Assembly: GCF_021130785.1 (NCBI RefSeq)
Contig: NC_060208.1
Span: 53,545,501-53,609,500, forward strand
Length of the DNA: 64,000 nt
Direction: 5' to 3'
Source of the DNA: Homalodisca vitripennis
Lineage: Eukaryota > Arthropoda > Insecta > Hemiptera > Cicadellidae
The notes under the pieces are model-generated. The model did no database searches. It was not told the origin of the DNA and saw only the letters and a list, made by a program, of their open reading frames with translations. The stretch's first letter is position 1. Every line of letters begins with the position of its first letter. This document shows, piece after piece, positions 13,345 through 27,024 of this stretch. Position numbers and translations under genes: made by a program.

Positions 13345-16187
13345 ATTGCTGCAGACTCGCCACAGCCATCAGTATTGTCGACGGCATTGTTTCCCGCCTT
13401 TTTACACTTATTTGCGATCACATCAGACGTCACCTGCGCCGTGGCGGTTTGTTTCTGATTTAAATCTTAACATGTTTATATCGTAGGATTCCTTACATGA
13501 ATAAAATATCATTTAACCATCCTCAGTTTATTCGGAAACATACAGGAAAGAAACTTATGTTGTGGTTAGAGTATCGTCGGGGATAATAGAGCAAACTTAA
13601 TAATAGTGAGATGAGCGGAGTCATCAATTAGTCAATACTTGTGTGATTCGGTGCCTATATAAAACTGTACTAATCCGCTAATTAATTTCTTACTCTGGAT
13701 CAATTGAATATTCAGAAGACTACTTATGTCATTCATAATCAATTATTCTAAACACCAAGAATAAAAAGCTTGTGTTCATCGTCAAAAATTTGGATTTGTA
13801 GTGGTTAGTAACAATTTTAACAGTGATACCATTGTTTGAGAACTAATTTAAAAGTTTTGATAAACCAAGAAGAATGGTAAAAGTTTGATATCTCTAAGTT
13901 CACTACATCCAACATAGCATCGTTGAAGTTGAAAATTTATCTTCAAAAATCGGTACCTATTTTGAACATAGTGTTTAACATTAGGATTTGATGTCATCAT
14001 CGTGTTAGATTCTATACCAATTAGATTTTTTTTAATTGGATACGAACGACTTCATGGGTCATAACTATATTAAGTTTTTTACTTTCTCCCAGACCGCGTT
14101 GTCAAAGGGGAATTTTTGAAGTACATCTATAACATCATGTGGGAATGTTATTTTCCCAAAGAAGGATAGAAAATTATTAATCTTGAACGCAATGGTAGTG
14201 GGAGAGGCGCGAATTTTGGGATACTCCCGTAGATAAAATATATACTAAACTCGATTGAGTCATCCAGCTCTTTAGACCTTCATAGTGAGACAAGTGGGGA
14301 GTCACGCCGCTTCCTGTTTGTTAATTGATGAGGCCAGTCCAGCAATTAGCCCTAATTGAAATGTTTTACAATCGAGGAACTAACAAGTATCGGACTAACG
14401 TTAACGAGCCTTGTTATTTTAGTTACACTTGTTTGTAATAAATTGGCGAGTGATTGCAGCAGATCTCATTTCAGCTCACTACTAGATCCGCTATGTTGTT
14501 GCGTCGTTTTTGTATTGCAGCATTTTAGAATATTTCCAAATGCATTGGATGGTAAAATTCACTTTCTCGAGGTTGAGACTTTAATCCAATTGACAAAATG
14601 AATTGCACGTGTTATTAATGTACATGAGAGGAACTACCAGTCGTTATGTTTAAAGGTGTTTTACTTTTAAAAGGTTCTATATATAAAGATATTTTAGAGA
14701 AGCAGTCAGTCATATCAATGTCCTTCTTTTGTTAACAAATTATAAGTAACAATTTGCGTACAAGTAAAATATCTATTCAGAATTTACTACGAAAACGGAT
14801 ATTGTGATTTTTTTCATGCTAGTACGTTTAACAATTATTTTGTCATAGCTTTCAGCGTAGAATGTAAAACAATTAGTTGGTTTTATGTCAGAATTATTAT
14901 GGTATTTATGGATTTTCAGATATTTCTGCGATGTCTGTATAATTTTTGAGTTTTACTGAGGAAAAGAATTTCTAACATCTATCTTTTCTTTTGAGAATGC
15001 TCCAAAACACATTTGTATATTGAGTGAAAACAAATGTCTAAAACCTCACATAGACCTTTGTATATAATTTAATTTAAAATAAATAAATTTAAATGTCAAT
15101 TCATACTCAATAGGAACATGTACAGTACGCCTATATGTTCCTTAAAAAAATTAAATTATTAAATAAAATTATATACATTTTAGTATTCTTGGTCAGTACT
15201 TTGTGAGTTTGTGTAAAGTACATTTTCCGTCTGAATTTCAATAAATGCGAAACTTATTAGATTGGATATCTTTCATATAATTTTATTTCCACATGAAAGT
15301 GTGAATTACTATCTCTTTGTACTTGTTAAAGTGGCTTAATTTAACAGTAAACTAGTTGGATGGATTTACAGTGACGAGTTACGAAATCCATTGAAACACA
15401 TTAATGAATTGTGAAGTTATAACGTAATGTGGAAGTGAAGCCGAGTAGTAGTAAAACGGAATGCGCCATAAACGCCAGCCCCGCAGGCTGTAGTCAGAGA
15501 CGCACTACACACTGTAACAGTCGCAGGCTGCAGCTATGCTAATCCTAACTCCCATTAAGCGCTGTAACTGAATTTTAATTAATTGCAACCCCCTCCCCCG
15601 ACCTCCCCGCGTCTATCAGCTATGTGCACTTGAACGTCAAACAACGGTACTCCCCGGCTCAGTTTTTAATTTTAGCGCTCTCTCTTTGAGAACAAAAACA
15701 AATACCTTATTGTTTATTGTTGCGGATTCTGTTTGTTCTCAGTTAACAATAATTTACTTTGAAATAAATTATGTTGTTTAATTTGAAGCATTTGAGTCTT
15801 TCTGTCTTAATATTGTAAATTCAATCAGTTTTACATTTCTTTATTTGTACCGATCACAAAATGATGAAACACGAATCTACGTATATTCTTTGCAGTACAA
15901 AAAGAACGGCCGATTATGTCCATTAGTTCTTGAAAACGGATGAAATTAATAAAATGTGTCAAACAAAATATACTACAGGTAGTGCAATTTTAAACTGTTT
16001 TATCAATTTTCTGACTTTCTGCTTTTGCAATATTCTGATATTAACGTGTGAGGGTTTCTGATGTTAGCTGTATTACCCGGAGATGCATTAAGGATGTGTA
16101 CTCGCCCTTTAATTTTTCCGATTTTCCTTTTCGATGCTGATGTGTAGAAAGAAATGTTTAACACTTTGCAAATTTTTGTTGTTTCAG

Positions 16188-16352
16188 TGGGGGGCATGAG
16201 TCGGCCGCCCAAGCCGGTGGTGCAGGTCAAGAAGGTAGCGCCCCCGGCCGTTCCAGACTCCCAGGCGGGGTTCCGACATTCTGGCAGCAGCTTCGGTTCA
16301 GCGGGTTACAGCAGTGCGGGGGAGGACCATGGCTTCCACGATCACACTAGAG
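16188..16352 (+). CDS. ckn: caskin exon a (N-terminal basic/Pro segment)
   Basis: The acceptor is a T-rich tract ending gtttcag and the donor is AGAG|gtaaga. The exon is 165 nt and GC-rich against an AT-rich background. It enters in phase 1 (first two bases complete a codon) and leaves in phase 1. It encodes GGMSRPPKPVVQVKKVAPPA, then a Ser/Gly/Tyr-rich stretch ending HDHTR. The ATG at 16196 could be the initiator for a transcript whose upstream exon is untranslated, but the open frame continues upstream to the splice acceptor, so it may equally be internal. The Lys/Pro stretch resembles a linker rather than a folded domain. Confidence 0.8.
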
Positions 16353-17057
16353 GTAAGAGTGGGTACCCTGCACGACTAGCTAAACTTTCCTACATAGAAT
16401 AACGGTTTCATAATATAATTTAAAAAATATTTGTAGATTTCGTAGATTAAACACATTTTAAACCGACTAGGTTTCACTCACACAACTTTGAAGTATTAGT
16501 ATATTTAAACAATTTGATTTCTTATATATATTTTTAATTAGTGCATGCTGTTAGTATGGTGAAGTTGTACTCATGACTCTTAATGTATTTGTTGTTATAT
16601 AGTAACTACTATGTTTTGTAAATTACAGACAGAACATCAATGTGAATTATATTCTGAAAGATGGCAACGTATTTTATTTAAACGGGCGACGTGATAGTAA
16701 CATCCATGTGCCTTTGAAATGTTAAGAAAACAGAACTTTCTATAATGATGTCTGATTTATTCTTCAGACAGAAAATTCCTAATAAGACAAGAGTAATCTT
16801 TCAAGAAACAAAAAGGTTTGGAATAACACTTCCCACCACACATTATGTCAGTCTTCGCAATATACAAATTGTGTTTCTAACCCATTATCTAAAACCAAAT
16901 CTAAAGAAAGATAATAGAAACGTAAATGAATATGCGGTGTACAGCAAGGAACATAGTTAGACACGGTTTTTATCTTTTCACCACGGTTTTCAGGTTATGG
17001 TAGGCGATGTGAATCCCTGTTTGTATTCCGTGAAAGCATTTAGAATTAAGTGACTAG

Positions 17058-17232
17058 TACATCCCGTGAATTCGAGTGGAGACTTTCTTGCCGTGCTCCC
17101 GCTGACCAGGACCGGTAGATTACAGTTACCAGACATGTCACGTGGAGGCCGAGATGCGGTTGTCACTGTGGTCAGACTCCGATCTCCTGCGGCTGTGACA
17201 CCGCACATCCCTCCTCCGGTGCTAAAGTAACA
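17058..17232. other. GC-rich open islet in intron a-b
   Basis: On the + strand one frame is open from about 17060 to a TAA just past 17226, reading SSGDFLAVLPLTRTGRLQLP and ending AAVTPHIPPPVLK, with fairly codon-like composition. The minus strand is also open over 16990-17271. There is no internal donor of good quality. It could be an alternative terminal exon, but there is no family match and the acceptor is weak. Confidence 0.2.
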
Positions 17233-20200
17233 ATAAACACTTCTACTGAAGACTGTCCACAATTTCGTCATGTTCTACTTCACGACCCAAAGTGGAAATA
17301 CCCTACGAAACCTTTCACATTTACCCAATAAACACTGTATCTCGTAGTGCCAATTTACGAGAGAGCTCTTGAATATTCTGATCTAGAGGTAACTTAGGCT
17401 GTCCTCATGGTTTGAGTTGCATTTTACACAAAATTAAATATTTTCAAAACAATTACTTTTTCATATATGATTACATAAAACACATACACGACTTTATTTG
17501 GCATGCCAGTGGCACCGTGGAAGTGACACGAGTGGTAGATATGCTGGTGGCAAGGAAGTGGTAAGATGGACAGTAGATTGAAAAATGATTAGTAAAAACC
17601 GTGCATGGGTTTGTGTTTTTTTTTTCACTCAGTCATTTAAAAACTACTGGACCGATTTTACTGACATTTTACATGGACATTCTTAAGGTCCCTGGTTAAC
17701 ATATGGACATATTCCTATTCCTAAAATCCTTCCGGGCTACGGCGCACTGGTCTCTAAGGATACGAAAAATTCCATCCTGGTTTACAAATTTGGATCATAG
17801 TAAACAAATGTTAATAAAAAGAGCCTGTTAAATGTAATCAACTGTTCTTGGTAAACATTGTGTTATGACACAACCATATATTTAATTAATTTAACCACTA
17901 TTTTAAATTTGTTTATACTATAATATACAATATACAATAATTTGAAAGAATAGAACAAGGTTGATAATATCAACACTTCTTATTTAAACCTTTTCTGCAA
18001 CCGCTGTTAAGTAATAAAGTATCCATATGACAAAATTAAGTTTGAGTAAAAATGTTCTTTTAACTGTACATTTTAGCACATATTAAGTATGCAGTTCTGA
18101 GTACTGTATGGCAGATATCAAAGACAAAGTTACTGACTAAATACCACTATAACTCTAAAGACTATTGTTAAATCCATTTAAGGTGTCTTTTGTCAGAAGT
18201 AGACTTCTCAAACCTGTATATGTCAGTATATATTTTCTTGATTGGGGTAACTAGGAAAATCAACAATGGCACATAAAATATTAAGATCGGAGTAAATTAG
18301 AATGTCAATATATATTCACTTTGACACATTTTCTTGATCGTGACAAAAAAGACAATCTCAACATTGGCGACGGAAATACAATTCACTCGATCCAGAAGTG
18401 CTCGTACATGTGCATAGGCGTGGGTAACTGCTAGTTTTTGTATAATTTACTAAAGATGTTTAAAATAATCAATATTGCTATTGTCGATAGGCCAAAATCA
18501 TAATCTTTTTACGTAAATAATAAGGAATTGTGTGTTTTGAGTTTTTTGTTTACGTTTAACAATGTTTATAAAGATAGATTTATGAAGATGGTAAATTAAA
18601 TTAAATTTAGAAGCCGGATTGAAACAAAAATCTCTCCGTCTATCCCATGCGACGGCCCATCATGGTTTCTATTACATTGTGATCCATATTAGAATTTTGC
18701 CTTTTGTGTTGAAACGAATGGTGTTGGAAAGATACAATTAGTATTTCCTTGATTATTTTTATTAAGCTATAAATAATGATAATTGTATTAATATATTTAC
18801 AAGCATGGGTTTTTAAAAGCTTTCAAAACCTGAGTATTAGGGTTAAATTCTTAATAAATAGTTAATTTTCAAAAATATAATGATCAAAATACTTTTGTTA
18901 AATCTTGTTTTTTAGTTTGAACGATGCTATACATGTGCACACGCTTGCAAGATTGGGCATGTTTGGGCACTCGGAAAATTCAATATTTTAGACTTGTGTA
19001 ATTTAGATGGAGAACACAGTAAAGAGCTTTAGTTTTCGAATAATTATTTATTAACCATCCATACTTTTCTTAAATAAGCCTACATGTAATAGTTTTTGTT
19101 TTTCTTACAGTAATTGTAGATTTTTACATTTTAATTCCTTGGTATGCCTGCTTACATGTTTATTTTGGTTTCAAAACATGAAATCGCAAATGTAAATTGA
19201 ATGAAATTGTACATTCGAAGGAGATTGTGTCAACATTTAATCAAGCACAATAAAGCGATTCAATACGGTTTGTTTTATGACAAAGTGATTGAATGACTGG
19301 GAATGGTCAATTTCACATATTGATATTGCTCGCGTAAAATATTCATCAGTTACAGAAAGTCAGTAGTAGTTGGGTGAAGTGACACGATATGTGTTGTGTC
19401 ACATTTGTCACAATTTTGCATTGTTTTGATAATTTATTTAAAGAACTGAGGTGAGATAATTATTTCGTACTTCGTATTTTAAATTAATAACGAAATGAGA
19501 ATTATTACTGTCAGCTTACTTTGCTTTGCCTTAATACCCTACAATTTGGAATTGTATAGATTCCAAAGAGTCTTAATAATTTAGTAATCGCCGTTAAATT
19601 TTTCAGTTTACTGATTTAAATATTAATATTTTAAGTAATACATCACTTAGATGTACAAGAAAAGGTTCAATGAGTTAAGATGTATTTGGGTGTAATTCTT
19701 TCGATAGTACTCTATGGAAAACGTGCTTTCCAGGAGGGAAACATCCTTCTAATAAGGTCTCCAAGACAGAAGCTTTGAGTATTATATAATATAACATCAG
19801 TTTGATTCTGTTGTAACGATTCTTTTTTCCCAATTACGATTAGAGGTCGTAAACTGAATGTGTGGGTGTTTAACTCCGTACTGCCCCTGTTATACAACTG
19901 GAAGACCATTACATCGGGAACCAATTAAACTGCAAGACTGTAATAGGCCTTCACGATTCTTGACATTAATTATTTTTTCTTACTTGGAAGACCTAAGGGA
20001 AGAACTTTTTTAATTTAACTTTCAACAGCTTCGGTGAAGTAGGCTTCTCTAAAGAGTTTCTGATCAATTTGATTGTTTTATTTTCCGGGTGTTTCCTTTA
20101 ACGATATACACCGGTATCTTGATGTTCCGTAACAAATAGTAATGGACACGTCCCCGATTAAATAGTGTTTATGCGAGAGAAATCTATCTGTAACTAATCA

Positions 20201-20896
20201 GAGTAATGACAACTACTCGTACTTTGTGGAACGGCCATCCACTCAATGACACGCGTTGTGAAGGATTTCTTTGGCAGTCTTTTTCTGAAGGAGGTGTCGA
20301 ACTTAATTTAGCTATCTAGAAGCTCTACCAAAATAGTGTACATCTTTGTACATTTATTACTAGTATATTGTTAAAATATTTTAACCGTGTACAAAACGGT
20401 ACGGTAATTATACAAAGAGCTGGTTATTACTTATGATTTGGTTAGGGATGGGATTTGTGTATTCTCATTTCTCTGGATTGTAAGGGATTTGATTTGAACA
20501 CTTTGCTGATACAGGGCAGTTGACATTCTTCTCAATATGCAGATCTGGGAAATTAGACAGGATTTTGAGTGAGAGGAAAGGAATGAAGATGGTAACAAGT
20601 AGATTGGCAAAACAAGTTAGTTGATGTGTTGAGCTGGGTGGGACAGCATATGGTTATCTGTACAAGAATCTACAAAACACAAGTTTTACACAAGTGGAAA
20701 AAGGAATGTGGACAAAACAGTTCTTGACGTGAATAAAAGTTTCTAGATCTAATTACCTTTAACTAACATCCTATTTTTCCAGTGATTTATCTTTTACTGG
20801 TGCACTCTTTGGACGAAAGATCTTGAAAAAGTACACCGTATGCTTTAAAATAAGTTTAAATTTACTCTTTGATGAGTTCACCATTTCTGCTTTCAG

Positions 20897-20933
20897 AATC
20901 ATATCCGTACAAACCCCGAGAATGTAGATTACG
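20897..20933 (+). CDS. ckn: candidate micro-exon of caskin (37 or 27 nt)
   Basis: A good acceptor (tttctgctttcag) is followed by an open stretch encoding SYPYKPRE in the phase required by exon a. The strongest donor (ACG|gtaagg) makes a 37-nt exon that is not a multiple of three; joined to exon b it would hit a stop within a few codons. An internal weaker donor (AAT|gtagat, after 20923) makes a 27-nt exon that keeps the frame. So it is either a frame-preserving micro-exon or a frame-breaking one. It may also be unused. Confidence 0.4.
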
Positions 20934-23102
20934 GTAAGGAATAAGATGGTAGAAGCTGATAAAACTTCCTTTTACTGTTTTCCGCCCAATTTAGAAGATT
21001 TGTAAATCTTTCCCACATCATCGATTCTAAACCAACGCTTACTTTTTTGTCGTGGGAACGATTAGGGGCCTACAACTCCTCGTATTGTTCCAGCAGACGG
21101 TTGCAAATCGGCAGTGGACAGTATGCTGTAGCTTTGCAACCTTGCAGGAGAGCGACGCGGCGCCAACCACCGTGTAGCCGATCGACACGGTGTGGGCGAA
21201 CCACTTAAATCGGCTACAAATCACCGTTTGACTGATGAGAGATTAACATACTAGCACTCGTGTAAACGACCTTGAGACACATCGGTTCCTTAACACTTCC
21301 CGATTGTAAACTCTCGGTTAGAGTCGAGAACGGGAGATCGATGTTATTCGAACATCTATGTTTTTGTCATGTTAGAATTATTCAAATGTTTTTGACGCCA
21401 TGTCGAATCGAGTAGGAAATTTGAATCTAGTGTCTCACGGTTTTCTCGTGTCGGGCTATATACAATTGTATGACAATCAGTTTTAAAACAGCTCCGGCTG
21501 GAACACAGAAGACAACTGACTCGCTGTAACGGTTGAAACCTTTTTTGTTTGAACCTAAGTCAACACACTGCAAATACGTCCTTTTATTAGAGTGAACCGT
21601 TGTAATATACGTAAAAACGTTCATTTCAAAATCACACAAAAGTTATTTTTTTCATGTGTTAACTGGTATTTAAATTTATTTTATTTTTAATGTGTCCCCT
21701 CTTCTAAGTATGTGGTTTTTTGTGCGTGAAAAACATCAATGAAATGATGCTATCGATTAAGAACGATATATCTTACCATCGATGTTTTTAACATCTCATA
21801 AGTCTACTTCGACCGAATGAGTATCATTCGAGAAAATCGTGTAGGAGGTGAGACGGTCTCCGGGAGATTAAACTGTCACTTGAAAGCGACGCGATGTCAA
21901 ATTCATGGATCGATTTTACGATACATTCAGATCGATTTGTAACTTAAAGTGGTCTCCGCTGTATTGGTAACCATCGTGATAACATCGTAAGCAATTTGCT
22001 TAATTTGAGAAATGGTTCTGTTTTAGATTGCTTTTTGTTACATTATTCGATTTACAGTTTTTTGTGTGATAACCTACTTGAACCTAGGTTATCTTTTTAA
22101 CCCGCCATTTGTCGAGTAGTGAGAATTTCTCACGTTTTCAGTTTTTGAATGCCAAATGCGATCTAGCGGCAAGTGGGGGAAATTATTACAACCATTCGTG
22201 GACCAGTATACGAAGAGAACTGTAGTCGCGAAAATACATTCTTTGCTCACTTGAGTTGCTGATGAAAGGTACTATAGTGGAGAGCGTAGAAGATAACGCC
22301 ACTAGGAGGAACTTCTACACCCGATTAGTCGCGTGTCCTCATTGTGAGCATTTATTTTTTATACCTGACTAACTGTACGTATGATTTTGTATTGTTTTTA
22401 AATTGCGTTTGACATTTCATTACATTATTAATCAACGTTAATATGATTTCATCCATTTGTTGCAAGGACGAATGAATTGAAAAAAAGACAAAATACAACA
22501 CAAAACAAAACTATAAAATGATTGTACTACATATCCATTTAATGCATTACCAACACGACTTATTTTAAACTTTAAACATTAATACCAATTATTAAACCGA
22601 ATTGTTTTTTCAGAGCCTTATGATAGAGCTAACTTTTAAAAGTGCTAAACATAACATAAAACTACAATTTTTACAGATATTCTAGGACATAAAGTATATA
22701 TTAGAATGAATACGTGTGGTTGTAAGTTACGTTTTTACGTAGTTACGACTAGTGGCAGGTTAAAATAAATAAACACTTTTACTATTCGCTTTATTTTATA
22801 TTTGGAACCGTTTTTTGTATCCCTGATTTGGTGTTAACTTAATATATAACTTATTTATGTTTTGTGGTTAGGGTAATCTGCTATGTAATTATCTGCTATT
22901 CCCCCCCCCCCCTATAGCGTCCGTTGCGATTTCGATCGGCTATTGACAATATTGTATTGTATCATTGAGCACGCACCAGGGCCCCAGCCTGTTCGCTCCC
23001 TGGAGACTGTAGACTAAACACCGGCTGGGGCACCGGTACAGCCAGCCTAACCGATTCTTTGTCTCGGGCAGAACGGCGGGTCGCACAACGACATAAAAAG
23101 TG

Positions 23103-23546
23103 TAATATGAATGTTGAGTTCAGCTCCAGTTCACCTTCCTCTTAATGCAGCGTCTGGAATCTGATGTTGCCACAGACCTGACTCCTGGAATCTGGACCTA
23201 CGTTCGTCTGAAGAGATCGAAAAAAGTGGACGACGAAGAAGCTCAAAAATGAAGAATTTATATAGTTTCGACATCGGAGATACCAAAATTACAAAATATA
23301 AATTATAGTGTAATTCAGGTGAATTGGGGGGGGGGTGAGATAATGAGAATGCCAATTCATTTAGATTACACAATATTTTATATTTTGTATTCTAGGTATC
23401 TCTGATGTCGAAAGGATCTAAATTCTTCATTTTTGAGCTTCATCGTCGTCCACTTTTTTCGATCTCTTCAGACGAACATAGCTCCATACTCCAGGAGTCA
23501 AGCCTGTGAGGAAGGTGAACTGGAGCTGAACTCAACATTCATATTA
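23103..23546. mobile_element. 444-bp near-perfect inverted repeat (foldback/MITE-like)
   Basis: The left arm (23103 to about 23321) and right arm (about 23352-23546) are reverse complements with modest divergence. Both outer ends read taatATGAATGTTGAGTT. The arms meet at a loop of about 30 nt with a run of G. The left arm has about 24 extra bases near 23142-23170. No transposase is inside. An RNA from this intron would form a ~195-bp hairpin. A long terminal-inverted-repeat MITE is the likeliest origin; target duplications are not obvious. Confidence 0.88.
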
Positions 23547-24272
23547 AACTCAACCATTTCCACCATGGTTACATTGAGTATAAGTAAAATGTTATCCAAC
23601 ACACTATGCTTAGCGCTTATTTGCATTGATACTCTGGGGAAGTCGCCCAAACATTTAAATTCCTTGCAACAGAAAAAACGTTACATTTCAAACAATACAG
23701 ACTATAGTTTATGATTTTAAAATACTGGTTAATATTTGTCATTATAATAGAATAATGTAATGTATGGTACATGCAAAAAGTGATCTATGGATTTTTGTGT
23801 TCAGTTTAAATTTAACTGTGATCTTAAAATGTGGTTAGGCAGAATAGTGTTTACTCATAGCAGCTTTTATATGTAACGATAAATAGACCGATATTTGAAA
23901 CAAAATACAGGCACACTATTACAATTTTATAAGTAGGTATAAATTTATTTTGTTGTAGAATATTGTAATTAAATCAAACAAAAGGACAATGTACTCCTTT
24001 TAGTTCTGCTATTTGGATGACAATTAATAATGTTATATGGTTCTGTAGAGCTCAACCAAAACAAGAAATAGAAAGTTAAAAATAAACCATGTAGCAATAA
24101 ATTACTTTTTATCTTCATCCATTTTCGTTGTTCTGTCGTGTTGTCTTCCCATCCATTTGTTTGTGTTCATTTTCCTGCCTTGTTTTCCAAACATCCCATT
24201 GTCAATTTAATATTGTTCTCCACTGCAGTAAACCGGACAAATCTATAATCTGTAATCTGCCTATGTCTCTAG

Positions 24273-24364
24273 ATGGCTATGAGATGGGAGACGTGTACGG
24301 GATGGCAGGCAAATCTCCAGGAGGACAGTTCAACTACCCCGCCTTCACTTTCCCAGGACCTCAG
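24273..24364 (+). CDS. ckn: caskin exon b
   Basis: The acceptor is tgcctatgtctctag and the donor CAG|gtaaaa. The 92-nt exon enters in phase 1 and leaves in phase 0. Joined to the previous exon the junction codon is GAT (Asp), giving RDGYEMGDVYGMAGKSPGGQ and then an aromatic/Pro stretch ending GPQ. Low-complexity Gly/Tyr/Met composition suggests a disordered linker between the N-terminal part and the SAM pair. Confidence 0.8.
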
Positions 24365-26624
24365 GTAAAACTATAAACATTCCACTCAATATATCACAAC
24401 AAATCATCCTTCAAAACCATTAATAAAAATTTTGGATGGCTGTGAGTTTTAAAAACATTTCGCTTAGTTTAGGCGATAGCTGGTACATGAGCAACTCAAT
24501 TATATGCCATTTTTATGTTGCACTTTAGGCAAACTTTTTTTAATATCAAAGTAATACCCTCCCATTCAAGTTTTCAAAAACGTTCGGATAATTTTCAAGA
24601 GAACTAAATTACGTGTATTTTACACATAGTCGTCGAGTGGGGCATGAATGAAATATCGTATATTTTCCTTAAGAATTAAAATAAACATTTCCTTTTTTTT
24701 GACATTCTGAACTTGCTCTACTACCCTCGACAGTAAAATGTTAGTGTGTGCATTCAAGCAATGTAGCGCTAGTTGCCTACAGTGTAAGAACAAACTCAAA
24801 TATCTGTGGAGATGACAAAAATGTAAACAGTTCAGGTCGAGGTAACTCACAATACAGAGGCACACATAACAGCTGAGATGGGCTGTGCTACCCCCTCCCC
24901 CCTTTAACCCTCATAATGTCAGGGATTTATTGCTATCCAAGATCATTTGTTGGGGGAGGATTCCCTAGCAATGATGGACTTTATCCAGCTTATACGTTAT
25001 TACTTACTGGCTAATAGGCTTCTTCCATGTTGAACTGTAGAAGCTTAATGCTTTTTCATGCTATGGATTTCTATTGGTTATCTGTAAATAAACAGTTCAA
25101 TAATATACTATCACTTAAATTTGCCAAATTAATATTTGTTTCTACCTATTTGTATTATAGAGTATGAAATAAAATTCTACAATTTTTAAAACCAATAAGA
25201 ATTTATTCGCATAAAATGTTTGAAACCTCGTCTTTAAACACACAACACTTCACATGATCTGAATTTAGTATTTTTGGCCAGAAAAAAAATAAGAGTTTGG
25301 ATTTCAATTAGGTATACACTATTCATGAATTAGGTATATATATGAATTAAATTACATTAAGTCTAATTAAACGATTATGTGAAATTTTAATTTTTAACAG
25401 TCTGTATGTAACTTCTAATTTTACATAATAATGAAATGTCATACATAATGTTTAGAAAATAATATTCATTTTTATTCAAATACTTATAGGCATTTATTAC
25501 ACTATTAGATTAAATGAATGCGTTCAGAAACACGACGCACTAAACGTGTTCTCCCTTGCTTGACCAACTTTCTCGTTCCTATAATCTCGTATGGTAGTAC
25601 TTGTTCTGATCAAAAATTTTGCCCTAAAAGTTTAATAGTCACAATATTAATCGTGAAGAGTGTGAGTACAATACTTGAAGACGGATGGTGGTTATGAAAG
25701 AATAGTTCTGTGAGAGGCGAGACATCATATCCCGGTATGCTGTAAAGATGGAAAAGTTAGGTTATAATCGACAACAGTAAGAATGGAGTCGCAGCGTGGT
25801 GGTGGTGGTGGTGGTGGTAGGTATTGCAGTGTTTCGTTGGGTCATCAGCATACTTCCCCTCATTTCCCCTCGCACCTCCATCTATCTGCTGCAACTTTAG
25901 ATTAAACTGCACACCCTCCCCTACTGGGGAAGTTTACTACCGGCCCTCGGGGAACACTACTTTAGTAGCTCCTTCTTGCTTTAATTATCCATATAAACAC
26001 CAGTTTAGAAGTTCTATTCGATTTTTATCACCTGCTTACCCCCCGATGTGGTGTCTTGTTAGTCAAATGGTAGATCACATACGTTTATATTCTTAACTTA
26101 CGTTTATATGTTAACTTTTATTTTTTACCATAGATCGCTATGTTTTTATTATTTGTCCCAGATCGTTTGACAGTATTTTCCTAACCTTCACAAAAATGAT
26201 CAGTTAATATGATGCGATCCTTTTTTCGTTATTAGAAACAGATGTGTTTTGTACCCACAAAGGCATATTCCGATAGGTTATATATATTCGGCTGTATAAG
26301 ACGGGGTCAGTCACAACACATCACGATTGTACACCACACAAATGCGTACTGCTCGACCTCGACCGTATACACGTGGCAGGGAAACGAAGACAGAAGCCGC
26401 GCCGCGCCGCGCTCTGCTACACAAAGGCGGTAATCACACAGTAAACAGTAACAAATTGGACGACTTCACATCGCCTTGCAAATGGCTTTCTGCTCAGTAG
26501 CTCGATTTATCTCCCCAGTTACGCGTTCCTAGTGCTATGTGCCTTGCGTAAATATTATAGGAAGATCCTCACAATGAGTGAGATAATCGTTTGACAGTTC
26601 AAATAGTGAAAGTACGGGTTTACA

Positions 26625-26651
26625 ACTTTAAAAACTTAAAGTTTTTAAAGT
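26625..26651. repeat. perfect 13-bp-arm palindrome, 1-nt spacer
   Basis: actttaaaaactt is followed by one base and its exact complement. Confidence 0.9.
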
Positions 26652-27024
26652 GCGATTTAAAAATTAAATATAAAATATTGATGTTAAAAAAAATCAAGAG
26701 TAATTAATACGGACTGATTAAGTTCTTTGAAGGTCCTAATAAATAATTAGAGTTACATGCCAAATTTATAAAACCATAAGACCGACCACCCATAGGATTT
26801 TTGTGGTGGTTTATAAACTTTATTGTATAAAAAATTAAATTTTAAGTATATCTTTAAAAATGTATTTTTTTATATGTGCATTTGTGCTATTTCGTTAAGT
26901 ATTTAATAAATGTTTATTAGCTATTTTAAGGGGTATAAACGATAATAATTTAATAATAATTCTTATATTTGATACCGTTGATATAGTAAAAACCTTTCAT
27001 ATGAAAAAACGTTTTGGGTATTCA

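Larger units (their letters stand above)
1..16187. other. 5' flank and/or long 5' introns of caskin
   Basis: No convincing multi-exon coding sequence is visible and no ankyrin or SH3 motif was found on the + strand. Besides the separately listed candidate exons and repeats, GC-richer islets stand out at about 2140-2520, 6430-6600, 7260-7510, 7860-8040, 13180-13450 and 15430-15680. They could be promoters, enhancers or unrecognised exons. Short open frames elsewhere lack codon-like character. Confidence 0.6.
16353..24272 (+). other. caskin intron a-b
   Basis: A 7.9-kb intron. It holds the candidate micro-exon at 20897, the 444-bp inverted repeat at 23103-23546, a run of 12-13 C at about 22902, and a GC-rich islet at 17050-17235. 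A segment at about 17620-17760, with an actactggaccgattttact motif, looks like a dispersed interspersed repeat. The rest is featureless AT-rich DNA. Confidence 0.7.
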
